A stretch of DNA of 64,000 nt from contig OX246690.1 of NCBI GenBank assembly GCA_945909635.1, forward strand, positions 1,674,001 to 1,738,000. The letters are read 5' to 3'. Below, one piece after another: positions 43,419 through 52,544 of the stretch (its first letter is position 1; each line of letters opens with the position of its first letter). Under the pieces are notes generated by a model. The model ran no database searches. It had not been told where the DNA came from and saw only the letters and a list, made by a program, of their open reading frames with translations. The stretch comes from Clostridioides difficile_A. Lineage in GTDB: Bacteria; Bacillota; Clostridia; Peptostreptococcales; Peptostreptococcaceae. The translations under genes were made by a program, and so were the position numbers.

Positions 43419-44231
43419 ATGAAAGATTTAATGAAATTATTCGAATTTGAATTAAAAAGAAATATAAAAAATTATATACTTATAATTATTTGTTGCTGTT
43501 CTTTTGTAATTTTAAATATAGTAAAGAATTTAAATGACTATAATTATATAATAGAAAATGCAGTTAAAGATGAGCAATTAACGAAAGTAGGAAATACAAT
43601 AGAAACAATAAATTTTACAGGTTTCTCAAGCTTTAGAAATATAATGAGTTCTACAGAAGCATGGTTTATGTTTGGTATAATTGCATGTATTTGCTATGCT
43701 TTTTTTATTTGGTATAGGGATTTTGATGGTAAAAGTAAATCTATATATACACTTATAATGCTTCCAAAAAATAGAATTAATATTTATACATCTAAGTTAT
43801 TAAATATATTATTTCTAGTGTATAGTTACACAATAATATTTACAATAATTTTATTTGTTTTAAATAAATTATTACCTAATTATATGCTTGGAAATATTGC
43901 AAGCTACGGTTTTGTGCAAGATACAATATATAAGTTAAAAATGTTACTTCCATATAGTTTTAAAATACTATTTGTGGAGTATATATTTTTACTGATAGGA
44001 TTTGTGTCTGTAGTGTTTACATCAATTCTTATAAATAAATCTATTTATAAACTAAGAACTTTAATAAGTTTCATGTTTTTAGCTTTGGAGATTTTAGTAT
44101 TTATAATCTCTGTGGAATTTGTTATACCTTATGAATATAGTAATATATTTATTATCCTGTATTCAAGTATAAACATATTTATATGTAGTTTTATATCCAA
44201 TAAACTTTTGAAACAGAAGATTGATTTTTAG
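43419..44231 (+). CDS. ABC transporter permease-like membrane protein, copy 2
   Basis: This 270-residue, six-segment membrane protein is a paralogue of the protein at 41358: the loop KSKSIYTLIMLPKNR and the following segment align, as do the overall length and helix spacing. The amino acids have diverged widely, so the duplication is old. It overlaps nothing but lies 8 bases after the first anchored protein. The two copies may form a heterodimeric channel. Confidence 0.85.
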   Translation: MKDLMKLFEFELKRNIKNYILIIICCCSFVILNIVKNLNDYNYIIENAVKDEQLTKVGNTIETINFTGFSSFRNIMSSTEAWFMFGIIACICYAFFIWYRDFDGKSKSIYTLIMLPKNRINIYTSKLLNILFLVYSYTIIFTIILFVLNKLLPNYMLGNIASYGFVQDTIYKLKMLLPYSFKILFVEYIFLLIGFVSVVFTSILINKSIYKLRTLISFMFLALEILVFIISVEFVIPYEYSNIFIILYSSINIFICSFISNKLLKQKIDF

Positions 44232-44241
44232 GGGGTGTATT

Positions 44242-45510
44242 ATGAAAGAAAAAAATATAGGAAAATATACAATATGTTTTATAATAGTGTGTTTATTGAT
44301 GATTATAATGACTTCAATATTGAGTTATTTTAATAAGGACAAACTATCTGTAAATACTTTAAATGGTAATATAAAAGATATAGGAAAAGTAAGTTTAGTA
44401 TATACACCTAATATAAATAAATTTTCTTATGAAGAGGTAATTGTAAGTAAGAATGGAATAAAAAATGATACAAGTCCTAAATCAAGAATTGGAAATGATT
44501 ATTTGAATATCGATAAAAAATACAGTGATTTTATTAATAATAAAGGATATGAATTTGTATATAAAGATGATTTAAATATAGGAGAAGCATATACCTATAT
44601 TAAGCCTACTTTGGGACAAGAGAATAATAATTTAAATGATTGTATAAAGATTTCAAATAAAAATTTAAAAAATGGTGTAGAAGAAAGTTTTGATATTAGT
44701 TTAAAACAATCTGATTTTAAAAAAAATAGTTGGCAAACTGTGTTTAATAAAATATATAAAGGAAACTTATATATGGTAGTTAGTGAAACTAATCTTTCAG
44801 GCTCTAAAGTCAATAATATTTGCATATTAAAGATAGATATAAAAGATAAGTCTTATAAATTATTAAATAGATTTGATTTAAACTTACATAATGACTATAA
44901 ACAAAGTATACATGAAATTAAATTTTCTATAGGAAGCAAAATCTATTTGGAAATGGTAAGTAATAAGAGTACAAACGGAGATATTGAAGGGCATGATAAT
45001 TATTCTAACCTTATTATATATGATATAGAAGATGATACTTTTAATATTAGTAATAAATTTATGGATAATCTAAATCAAGAAAAAAATGCAAATTCAAAAG
45101 AAATAGGTTTATTAAGCAAAACGAAGTTAGATTATATTGTTAAGAACAATAAGTTAAATCTTATAGCTACAGATAGGAGTAATTTTGTAATCAATCTTGT
45201 TTATGATATCAACTCAAATGATATTAAGCTAGAGGATTATGAGATACTTGATTTTAAAGTAGATTATAGTGATACATCATCTGGAATTAGGAAAGTTAAG
45301 TTATTAGATGATAAGATATATTCTATTTCAAGCATAAAAGATACTCTATCAGGAGGAAGAAAGGGAAGTAAAGAGGTTTTTGATGTAATTGGAACGAAAC
45401 CAGTAAAATTTCAGGTATTCGATAAGAAACTTAAAAAGATATTATATGAAGCTGAGCTAATAAATGGAGATGTAAATATACACGATAAGTTATTTTTTGT
45501 TGCAAATTAG
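44242..45510 (+). CDS. Membrane-anchored extracytoplasmic protein of the ABC operon, copy 2
   Basis: This 422-residue protein has one membrane helix (YTICFIIVCLLMIIMTSIL) and a beta-rich outside domain like the product of the gene at 42193, opening with KLSVNTLNGNIKDIGKVSLVY and repeating units such as GNLYMVVSETNLSG and SKIYLEMVSNKS. I start at the ATG behind AGGGGGTG, 21 bases inside the longest frame. It closes the YtrA-type operon. No clear terminator follows; the 273 bases to the next gene hold no feature I can support. Confidence 0.75.
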   Translation: MKEKNIGKYTICFIIVCLLMIIMTSILSYFNKDKLSVNTLNGNIKDIGKVSLVYTPNINKFSYEEVIVSKNGIKNDTSPKSRIGNDYLNIDKKYSDFINNKGYEFVYKDDLNIGEAYTYIKPTLGQENNNLNDCIKISNKNLKNGVEESFDISLKQSDFKKNSWQTVFNKIYKGNLYMVVSETNLSGSKVNNICILKIDIKDKSYKLLNRFDLNLHNDYKQSIHEIKFSIGSKIYLEMVSNKSTNGDIEGHDNYSNLIIYDIEDDTFNISNKFMDNLNQEKNANSKEIGLLSKTKLDYIVKNNKLNLIATDRSNFVINLVYDINSNDIKLEDYEILDFKVDYSDTSSGIRKVKLLDDKIYSISSIKDTLSGGRKGSKEVFDVIGTKPVKFQVFDKKLKKILYEAELINGDVNIHDKLFFVAN

Positions 45511-45783
45511 ATGATATTATTAATTGCATTTCTTTAGATTGATATATATTTGCTATATATTAAATAGAAATAAGATGGGATAATCTTTGATTATTTCGTC
45601 TTATTTTTAAATTTAATATAAAGGTGCTTTTTAATATTTTTTTATATTGTACATCATCATTTAACTTGTATTTAATTTACTTAGATTTGAAATAGGATGA
45701 GTATAGTGGTAAAATTAATTATTAGAATATTAAAAATAATAAATAAATAATACATTATACTTAAAAAGGGGGAGCACTTTAAA

Positions 45784-45822
45784 ATGAACAAAAAATATAT
45801 TAAAGCAGGAAATCTAATTGAT
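45784..45822 (+). CDS. Amidohydrolase, exon 1 (13 codons before the IStron)
   Basis: An ATG behind GGGGGAG opens 13 codons (MNKKYIKAGNLID) that end in TTGAT, after which the IStron begins with TAA in frame. The peptide is the normal N-terminus of imidazolonepropionase-like amidohydrolases. It continues at 46838 once the group I intron is spliced out, giving a 393-residue enzyme. Confidence 0.85.
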
Positions 45823-46200
45823 TAAAAAATAGCTATGCACACTTGTGACTTTAGTCGTGAGTTAGTAGCTAAAATAGTCAGCGTATAGGGAAACTTATAT
45901 GTAGAGATAGGATAGAACCTATCCAATACTACTTGAATTGCTGGAAACCCCTAAAGCTAACCAAACTAAAACATAAGGATGAAATAAACCTAAGTGTGAA
46001 AGTTACGAAAGTAGAAAAAATTGGTTAGATAGTATAAGGTTAAACCCTAAGTACTTTAAAATGGGCAATCAGCAGGTAAGCTCCGAATAGGAGAAACTTC
46101 AACGACTATTCCTCTTGAGGGAAGTACACTACAAGCTATTGGTAGTGGAAGTGGGTAGGCCTTAACAGATAATGCTGAAGGATAAGATATAGTCTGTGCT
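45823..46200 (+). ncRNA. Group I intron core of the IStron
   Basis: All four conserved core elements are present: P AATTGCTGGAAACCCC (45936-45951), Q AATCAGCAGGTAAGC (46067-46081), R TTCAACGACTATT (46098-46110) and S AAGATATAGTC (46184-46194). R and S form P7, the guanosine-binding helix. The internal guide GTCAG (45877-45881) can pair with exon end TTGAT, with the required U.G at the splice site. The intron ends at G46837, the omega-G. The RNA should therefore splice itself out. Confidence 0.85.
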
Positions 46201-46453
46201 TACATGAAAGTGTAAGAAGTTCATAAGAGAACTGCATAGGTAGTAGCGAACTTATGTGAACGACAATCTCAAAAATGATAAAAGTTAGGACTTACGGTTC
46301 TTACATATGTTATTTAGAAATAAATATAAAACCTTCGAAATAATTGTTTTAGATAATTACGTTTGTTAATATTATAATGAGTGATGAAAAATAGAAGTTA
46401 CTCGGATATGTATATTAATAATCATAAAAAGCAATTAAAGTGAGGTGATAGTA

Positions 46454-46711
46454 GTGGAAAAAGCATATAAGTTTAGAATGTATCCAAATAAAAAACAGCA
46501 AGAGTTAATTAACAAAACTTTTGGATGTTGTAGATTTGTATATAATAAATTCTTTGCAAGTTCACAAATATGCAATAAATGTGGGTACAAAAACAAGGAA
46601 ATGAAGAATTTAAGTATAAGAGAATGGATTTGTCCTTGTTGTAATGAAACTCACGATAGAGATATAAATGCGAGTATAAATATACTAAAAGAAGGACTAA
46701 TAAGAGTTTAA
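46454..46711 (+). pseudogene. tnpB: Remnant tnpB (IS605 OrfB), internally deleted
   Basis: The 85-residue frame joins the N-terminus of TnpB (VEKAYKFRMYPNKKQQELI, CCRFVYNKFFA) directly to its C-terminal zinc ribbon (CNKCGYKNKEM, CPCCNETHDRD) and the final catalytic DRDINASINIL. Roughly 280-300 residues of the RuvC nuclease core are missing, while the reading frame is kept. I start at GTG 46454 because GAGGTG is 6 bases upstream. It cannot be an active nuclease; the kept ends could still bind the element's RNA. Confidence 0.85.
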
Positions 46712-46837
46712 AATAAATAACTTATGTAAGAACCGTAGGAACTACGGGGATAGCCTGTGGAGAATTGGTAAGACATATTTCAGTATGCAAAATTCTATGA
46801 AGCAGGAACCATGTGACTTTAGTCATGGGAGGTTCAG

Positions 46838-47980
46838 GGAACAGGAAATAGCATTATGAAAAATAAGGGGGTAATTATTGAGGGAGATACTATAGTTGAA
46901 ATTGAAGACATAAGAGAAGATTTGGATGGATATGATGTATATGATTACTTAGATAAAACTGTTATGCCAGGAATTATGAATTGTCATGTTCATTTGACAA
47001 TGGAGCCAGTTGGAAATCCAAAAGTTTATTATGAGAATGTATCAGATGTAGAGCTTGTGGTAAATACAATAAAACAACTTGATGCTTACTTGGATTCAGG
47101 AGTAACATATATTAGAAGTTTAGGTTGTCCTAAATATGTGGATGTACAACTTAAAAAACTTGTAGACAAAGGGTCTATAGATGGTCCTGGTATAGTTGCT
47201 TCAGGTCCAGTTATATGTATGACAGGAGGACATGGATATTACTTTGGGATTGAGAGTGATGGTATAGATGAATGTAGAAAATCAGCTAGAACAGTCTTAA
47301 AGAATGGAGTAGACTGTGTAAAGATAATGGCAACTGGAGGTGTAACGACTGATGGTGTTGAGCCAGGTTCACCACAATTGACTTTGGAAGAAATGAAGGT
47401 TGCTGTAGAGGAGGCTGTAAAAGCAGGAAAAATAACTGCTACGCATGCACAAGGTAGAACTGGTATAAAAAATGCAGTACTTGCAGGAATAACTTCTATA
47501 GAACATGGTGTTTATTTAGATGATGAGATAATTGATTTGATGCTAGAAAGAGAAACATACTTAGTTCCAACTGTGGCTGCTCCATATTTTATTCTAAATG
47601 CAGGAAAAGAAAGTGGAATAACTGAGGCGACTCTTAGAAAGTGTGAAATTGTCGCTATTCCACATAAAGAATCATTCTTAAAAGCGTATAAAAAAGGAAT
47701 TAAAATTGCAGTTGGCTCTGATGCAGGAACTTCTTACAATGAACATGGGAAGACATATTATGAAATGAAACTAATGTCAGATTATGGTATGGATAATATG
47801 GATGTAATAGTGGCTGCTACAAAAACTGCATCTGAACTTTTAAGAATTGATAAAAATTATGGAACTTTAGAAAAAGGAAAGAAAGCAGATGTTATAGTTG
47901 TAAATGGAAATCCTATAGATAATATAGATGTATTAGCTGATGTATTAGCAGTATTTAAGCTTGGTAAAAAAGTTAGATAG
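46838..47980 (+). CDS. Imidazolonepropionase-like amidohydrolase, exon 2
   Basis: This 380-codon part follows the IStron in frame with exon 1; the joined protein is 393 residues and reads LIDGTGNSIMKNKGVIIEGD across the junction. Amidohydrolase metal motifs are intact: MNCHVHLTME, the Lys region VKIMATGG, ITATHAQG, SIEHGVYLD and VGSDAGTSYNEHG. The enzymes hydrolyse cyclic or dipeptide amide bonds with one or two metals; the substrate is unknown. Without splicing, only an internal ATG at 46856 would be available, and it lacks a good ribosome site. cotA follows on the opposite strand. Confidence 0.9.
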   Translation, partial: GTGNSIMKNKGVIIEGDTIVEIEDIREDLDGYDVYDYLDKTVMPGIMNCHVHLTMEPVGNPKVYYENVSDVELVVNTIKQLDAYLDSGVTYIRSLGCPKYVDVQLKKLVDKGSIDGPGIVASGPVICMTGGHGYYFGIESDGIDECRKSARTVLKNGVDCVKIMATGGVTTDGVEPGSPQLTLEEMKVAVEEAVKAGKITATHAQGRTGIKNAVLAGITSIEHGVYLDDEIIDLMLERETYLVPTVAAPYFILNAGKESGITEATLRKCEIVAIPHKESFLKAYKKGIKIAVGSDAGTSYNEHGKTYYEMKLMSDYGMDNMDVIVAATKTASELLRIDKNYGTLEKGKKADVIVVNGNPIDNIDVLADVLAVFKLGKKVR

Positions 47981-47997
47981 AAGTCAATATAAAAATA

Positions 47998-48042
47998 AAA
48001 AAGAGCGTCTAAAGTTATTTTTACATAGGCACTCTTTTTTAT
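47998..48042. terminator. Bidirectional terminator between amidohydrolase and cotA
   Basis: AAAAAGAG and CTCTTTTTT pair around an imperfect inner stem, with T-rich flanks on both strands. Confidence 0.65.
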
Positions 48043-48117
48043 TAACAATAATCAAATATTTTATATTTTAAAAACTATATGCTATTTTATATTTAAATAT
48101 AGTACTTTAAAATTGTT

Positions 48118-49068
48118 TTATGCAATATAATCTATAGAATCTACACATACAAAGTATATTCTTGAGTCATTAGAGTTTCCAAGTACTAAAACATCATTTT
48201 TCTTACCTAAAACTTCAACACCAGTTAGAACTAAACTACCAGCTACTACAGTAACTTGATTATTTATTTTAGAAGTATAAAGGTTGTCAAGTATACCTTT
48301 ATTACAACAACAATCATCACAATCACAGTTGCAATTACAATCTTTATATTGTTTTTTATCAAGATAATATCCTAAAGCTGCCACAAAATCATTATAATCT
48401 CCAGGTGCAACATTAAAAGCAACAGCTTTAAGAGAACATAATGATGCTAAATCTACAGTTGTTAGTGGATTGATTGTAGCAACTATATAATCAATTATAT
48501 CATCAAGTATTGAATTTAATATACCTCCTAGGTCTATATTAGCAGGTACTGCTGCCTCTATAAGAGCAACTAATTCAGCTATACCTGGAATAGTGCCAAT
48601 TGAACTAACTAATCCGCCAAGTGTCAATGGAATTGGTTTAGGATAATATATTTGACCAGATATATCTATTAAATCGCAGTTACAAGCTGAAAATCTTTTA
48701 AAAGTAGCATTAAGTCCAGATAGATTATCTTTTGGAGGTAGAGAGTAATCTATACCTACTAAATAAGCACCAACTATAAAGAAATCTGAAATAAAAGCAA
48801 ACTGATTAAAATTAACAAAAGGTCTTATAGCATCATATCTTAAAAGTTCTAATGCATCTTTCATACTTTTTTTGCAGCAGCAATGTTCAGCTACTTTAGG
48901 TTCTTTACATTTGTTTGGATAATTATAGTATCTATCCTCTGTTTGATAATTGTCATAATATCTATCCTCTATTTGATAGTTGTCATAGTATCTATCATTT
49001 GTATTTATATAACCTTCTTCATATTCTTGAGAAAATCTAAAATTTTCTCTACATTTATTATTTTCCAT
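48118..49068 (-). CDS. cotA: CotA, outer spore coat protein
   Basis: This 316-residue protein has an N-terminal Tyr/Asp-rich repeat (DRYYDNYQIE, DRYYDNYQTE, DRYYNYP), a cysteine cluster HCCCKK near residue 67, a long hydrophobic helical middle (about 75-240), a second cluster CNCNCDCDDCCC near 246-257, and a beta-rich C-terminus. I recognise it as C. difficile CotA, a coat protein needed for normal outer-layer assembly. No signal peptide. The repeats may be sites of tyrosine cross-linking. GGAG precedes the start. Identification is from memory. Confidence 0.85.
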   Translation of the reverse strand: MENNKCRENFRFSQEYEEGYINTNDRYYDNYQIEDRYYDNYQTEDRYYNYPNKCKEPKVAEHCCCKKSMKDALELLRYDAIRPFVNFNQFAFISDFFIVGAYLVGIDYSLPPKDNLSGLNATFKRFSACNCDLIDISGQIYYPKPIPLTLGGLVSSIGTIPGIAELVALIEAAVPANIDLGGILNSILDDIIDYIVATINPLTTVDLASLCSLKAVAFNVAPGDYNDFVAALGYYLDKKQYKDCNCNCDCDDCCCNKGILDNLYTSKINNQVTVVAGSLVLTGVEVLGKKNDVLVLGNSNDSRIYFVCVDSIDYIA

Positions 49069-49318
49069 TAAATGAACTCCTTTTATATTTTGATTTGAAT
49101 ATATAGATGATTAAGTTTATCTATATAGTAATATTATATTTAATATGTAAAAAAATGTTACAAAAGATATTATAAAAGAATAAAAAAAGGTAATTTGTCA
49201 AATTATAGTATGAATTTCTAGGATACTCTATTTTAAAACAAAAAACTTTATATAAAAAAGGTTTATATGTTATATTTATATAAATATATCTATAAACAAG
49301 AAGGGAGCAATTTAATAA

Positions 49319-50113
49319 ATGATTGAGGTTAATAAATTATGCAAGTCTTTTACAAGGGTCGTAAAAGATGATAAGAATAAAAATTCAATAAGAAAGTTAA
49401 AGAAAATAAAAACTAGAAAAGAAGAGTTTCTTGCTGTGAATAATGTTTCTTTTAAAGTTGCAGAAGGAGAGATTGTGGGAATATTAGGTCCAAATGGTGC
49501 AGGAAAAACGACTTTGCTTAGAATGTTAGGAGGAATATTAACACCAACATCAGGAGATATACGTGTTTCTGGATATGATTATTCAATAGATAGAAATTCA
49601 GCAAAAAAAGAAATAGGATATTTGTCTGGAAACACAAAGTTATATGGAAGACTTTCTCCTAGAGAGCTTCTAACAACTTTTGGAAGCTTATATGAAATGA
49701 CAAAAGAAGATATAGAAGAATCGATTGAAAATGTTATAAAAATAATGGATATGAGTGAATTTATAGATAATAGAATTGAGAATCTATCAACTGGTCAGAC
49801 TCAAAGAACGTCTATAGCTCGTTGTTTAATACATTCTCCAAAGGTGTACATTTTTGATGAACCAACATTAGGGCTTGATGTTTTAAGTAGTGCATCTATA
49901 ATAGACTTTATGAAGAATGAAAAACTAAGAGGTAAAACAGTTCTTTATTCAACTCATTATATGGAAGAAGCAGAAACTTTATGTGATAAGATTTTTATGA
50001 TTCACAATGGAAAAATAATTGCATCAGGAACACCAAATAGTTTGAAAGAGGAATCTGGAGTAAACAACTTGAGAGACGTATTTATAAAACTTGCTAGAAA
50101 GGAGGAAGTTTAG
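49319..50113 (+). CDS. ABC transporter ATP-binding protein (NatA type)
   Basis: This 264-residue ATPase has Walker A GPNGAGKTT, signature NLSTGQTQRTSIA, Walker B VYIFDEPTLGLD and the H-loop STHYMEEAETL. The basic insertion near the start (residues 15-38, KKLKKIKTRK) is unusual. It ends 1 base before its permease partner starts. NatA/NatB-type pairs export sodium or antimicrobial compounds; the substrate is not shown by the sequence. Confidence 0.93.
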   Translation: MIEVNKLCKSFTRVVKDDKNKNSIRKLKKIKTRKEEFLAVNNVSFKVAEGEIVGILGPNGAGKTTLLRMLGGILTPTSGDIRVSGYDYSIDRNSAKKEIGYLSGNTKLYGRLSPRELLTTFGSLYEMTKEDIEESIENVIKIMDMSEFIDNRIENLSTGQTQRTSIARCLIHSPKVYIFDEPTLGLDVLSSASIIDFMKNEKLRGKTVLYSTHYMEEAETLCDKIFMIHNGKIIASGTPNSLKEESGVNNLRDVFIKLARKEEV

Positions 50114-52180
50114 ATGAGAAGTAAGATTGTAAAATACATATTTAAAAAAGAAATGTTGGATATATTGAGAGATAAAAAGACATTATTTATGATGATTGTT
50201 TTACCACTTCTTTTGTATCCTTTACTTATGCTATTAATGATGCAGGTAATGAATATGTCTGCAAATAGTATGAATAGCAAGGATATTAATATAGCCTTTG
50301 ATAATAAACCAAATAAAGTATTAGTATCGATGATTGAAGATAATAATTTAGGTAAAGATACTGAAAGCAAAGATAATGTAAATGATAAAGGAAAAATAAG
50401 AATACTTGATGTTGATGATTATAAAAAGTCATTAGAAGAAAATAAAATTGATGCTTATATAAAGATAGAAGAAAAACAAGCATCTACAAGTTATAAAATA
50501 TATATGAATTCTTCTCAAGAAAACTCTTCTAATGCAGTAAAGAGAATAGAAACTGTTTTAGATAAATACAAAAGACTTACTGTAGAAAAAAAATTATCTG
50601 ATAAAGGTTTAGATGTACAATCTACATTAGAGCCTTTAACATATAGCACTGTAGATGTTGCAAAGACAGAAGAAGTAGCAGGATATTTTTTAGGACAAAT
50701 ATTGCCATTCATACTGATAATAGGAGTCTTGCTTGGTTCAATATATCCAGCAATAGATGTTATGGCTGGGGAAAAGGAAAGAGGTACATTAGAAACTCTA
50801 TTTACGCTTCCAATATCAAATTTAGAATTGGTTATGGGAAAATACATGGCTGTTTCTCTTAGTGCAATAGTAACAGCAATTTTAAATATTTTATCTATGG
50901 GATTGACTATGGCATTTATTTTAATTAGTGGAGGTCTTAGCAGTCAACTTGGCTTTGGAAATTTCAATTATGGAGATTTAATTTTACCAATTGTAACTAC
51001 TTTAATCTGTATATGTCTGTTTTCAATGGTAGTAGCAGCAATAAGTATGTGTGTATGTTCACTTGCAAAAAGTTTTAAAGATGCTCAAAACTACATAACT
51101 CCTCTTATGTTAATTATTATGATACCATCATACGTCTCTATGATACCAAATATAGTGTTGGATAGGGTAACATCTGTAATACCTGTGGTAAACATATCAC
51201 TACTTATAAAAAGTGTATTATCTTTTAAAAGTGATTTAAATTTAATAGCTTTAGTTTTGGTATCAAATATAGCTTTTGTTATATTGGCAATCATATTACT
51301 ATCTAAGATGTTCAATTCAGAGGAAATACTTTTTGGTAATAGTAAGAGTTTTTCTTTTTTAGAGAAAAGATGTAATATAAAAAAAGGCTCTATACCAACT
51401 ATAAGTGATGGTATTATTTTATACGCAGTGGGATTAGTTCTTTTAATTTATGTTGGTTCTTTAGTACAAATTAAATTTGGTATGGGTGGTATCATAATGA
51501 CACAATTTATGATAATTTCATTACCATTAATATTTGCATACTATATTAAAGCTGATTTTAAAGAAGTGTTTAGCTTGAGAGTTCCTAAGTTAAAACATAT
51601 ACTTGGCAGTATTGTACTTTGGATTGGTGGATATATTCTTATTATGATTATAACACAACTAATTTTATTCTTGTTTCCTCAAAACATGGAAGTTGCTGAA
51701 AGTTTAAACGAAACCCTGTTTATGAAAGATAAGTTTTTATTAAATTTACTAACAATAGCTTTATTGCCAGCTATATGTGAAGAAATATTTTTTAGAGGAT
51801 TTATATTTTCTTCATTTAGTAAATCAAAAGATAAGAATAAGTCTGTTAAGTTGGCTATAATATGTAGTGGAGTATTATTTGGTATTATGCATATGGATTT
51901 TATAAGAATAATTCCAACCTCTATACTGGGTATTATATTTGCATATAGTGTATATAAATCTGGTTCCATATTTGTATCGATGTTATTACATTTTTTAAAT
52001 AATGGTATAGCAATTGTAGTAAGCCATTATACAACTGGAAATGTAGCCAATCTGTACAAATTTATTGAGGTCGATTTTGCCAATTTAAATATACTTAAAT
52101 TTGTCTTAATTCTTTTAATAAGTTTTATATTAGTTGCATTGGGAGTAAGAATTTTATATAGAAAATCTTTAAAAAGTTAA
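50114..52180 (+). CDS. ABC permease (NatB type) fused to a CPBP/CAAX-type membrane protease
   Basis: This 688-residue protein has two modules. Residues 1-400 are an ABC-2 permease with one helix, a large outside loop, then GVLLGSIYPAIDVMAGEKERGTLETLFTLP and four or five more helices. Residues about 425-685 are a CPBP intramembrane metalloprotease with the motif EEIFFRGFIF (EExxxR) and the two histidine sites FGIMHMDF and LLHFLNNGIAI. Fusions of this sort occur in clostridia; the protease may process a peptide that the permease exports. It is coupled to the NatA-type ATPase gene. Confidence 0.9.
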   Translation: MRSKIVKYIFKKEMLDILRDKKTLFMMIVLPLLLYPLLMLLMMQVMNMSANSMNSKDINIAFDNKPNKVLVSMIEDNNLGKDTESKDNVNDKGKIRILDVDDYKKSLEENKIDAYIKIEEKQASTSYKIYMNSSQENSSNAVKRIETVLDKYKRLTVEKKLSDKGLDVQSTLEPLTYSTVDVAKTEEVAGYFLGQILPFILIIGVLLGSIYPAIDVMAGEKERGTLETLFTLPISNLELVMGKYMAVSLSAIVTAILNILSMGLTMAFILISGGLSSQLGFGNFNYGDLILPIVTTLICICLFSMVVAAISMCVCSLAKSFKDAQNYITPLMLIIMIPSYVSMIPNIVLDRVTSVIPVVNISLLIKSVLSFKSDLNLIALVLVSNIAFVILAIILLSKMFNSEEILFGNSKSFSFLEKRCNIKKGSIPTISDGIILYAVGLVLLIYVGSLVQIKFGMGGIIMTQFMIISLPLIFAYYIKADFKEVFSLRVPKLKHILGSIVLWIGGYILIMIITQLILFLFPQNMEVAESLNETLFMKDKFLLNLLTIALLPAICEEIFFRGFIFSSFSKSKDKNKSVKLAIICSGVLFGIMHMDFIRIIPTSILGIIFAYSVYKSGSIFVSMLLHFLNNGIAIVVSHYTTGNVANLYKFIEVDFANLNILKFVLILLISFILVALGVRILYRKSLKS

Positions 52181-52212
52181 ATGTAGATTTACTATATATA
52201 TTAAATATTGAT

Positions 52213-52268
52213 TAGCACTAAAGTATATAAATATATCTTATATATAAAATACTTTAGTGCTATTTTAT
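52213..52268 (+). terminator. Terminator of the NatAB-type operon
   Basis: TAGCACTAAAGTAT (52213-52226) and ATACTTTAGTGCTA (52249-52262) pair perfectly, followed by TTTTATAT. Confidence 0.8.
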
Positions 52269-52294
52269 ATATTCTCTTTATCTTTTAATTATAT

Positions 52295-52356
52295 AAACTC
52301 TTTATTGTTTCATTTATATAATATTTTCATTATATAAATGAAACAATAAAGAGTTT
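52295..52356. repeat. 62-nt hairpin with perfect 28-bp arms
   Basis: Bases 52295-52322 and 52329-52356 are exact inverse complements around a 6-nt loop (ATTTTC). The arms start AAACTCTTTATTG and end in GAGTTT. It follows the operon terminator and precedes a MITE-like element in the same 700-bp gene-free gap. It may be a strong second terminator, a dsRNA source or a mobile remnant. Confidence 0.85.
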
Positions 52357-52544
52357 TAATTTTATAGATTTATAGTTAAAAAATCAATTATGAGGAGATA
52401 TATTAAAAAATTTAAATTAGATATTTTTTAATTTACTTAGGGATAAAATTTAAAAATTAGTTTGTCGAAATAAATATAGAAAGAAAAAACAGAAAAAATA
52501 AAGTATGAATATGTTGCAAATACTATATTTTGGGAAAAAGTAGT

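Larger units (their letters stand above)
45823..46837 (+). mobile_element. CdISt1-type IStron (group I intron plus IS605-family element), internally deleted
   Basis: The 1015-bp element sits directly 3' of TTGAT, the target pentamer common in IS605/IS200 elements, with no target duplication. Subterminal hairpins at the left (45841-45862, ACTTGTGAC/GTCGTGAGT) and right (46806-46835, with outer arms GAACC/GGTTC) share GTGACTTTAGTC. The left half is a group I intron; the right half holds a deleted tnpB. The tnpA transposase is absent. Full-length CdISt1, as I remember it, is near 2 kb, so this copy is non-autonomous. It interrupts the amidohydrolase at an exact codon boundary. Confidence 0.9.

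Noticed and set aside
45823..46837. Complete autonomous IS605-family element
   Set aside because: No tnpA frame exists and tnpB lacks its nuclease core, so it is called a deleted IStron.
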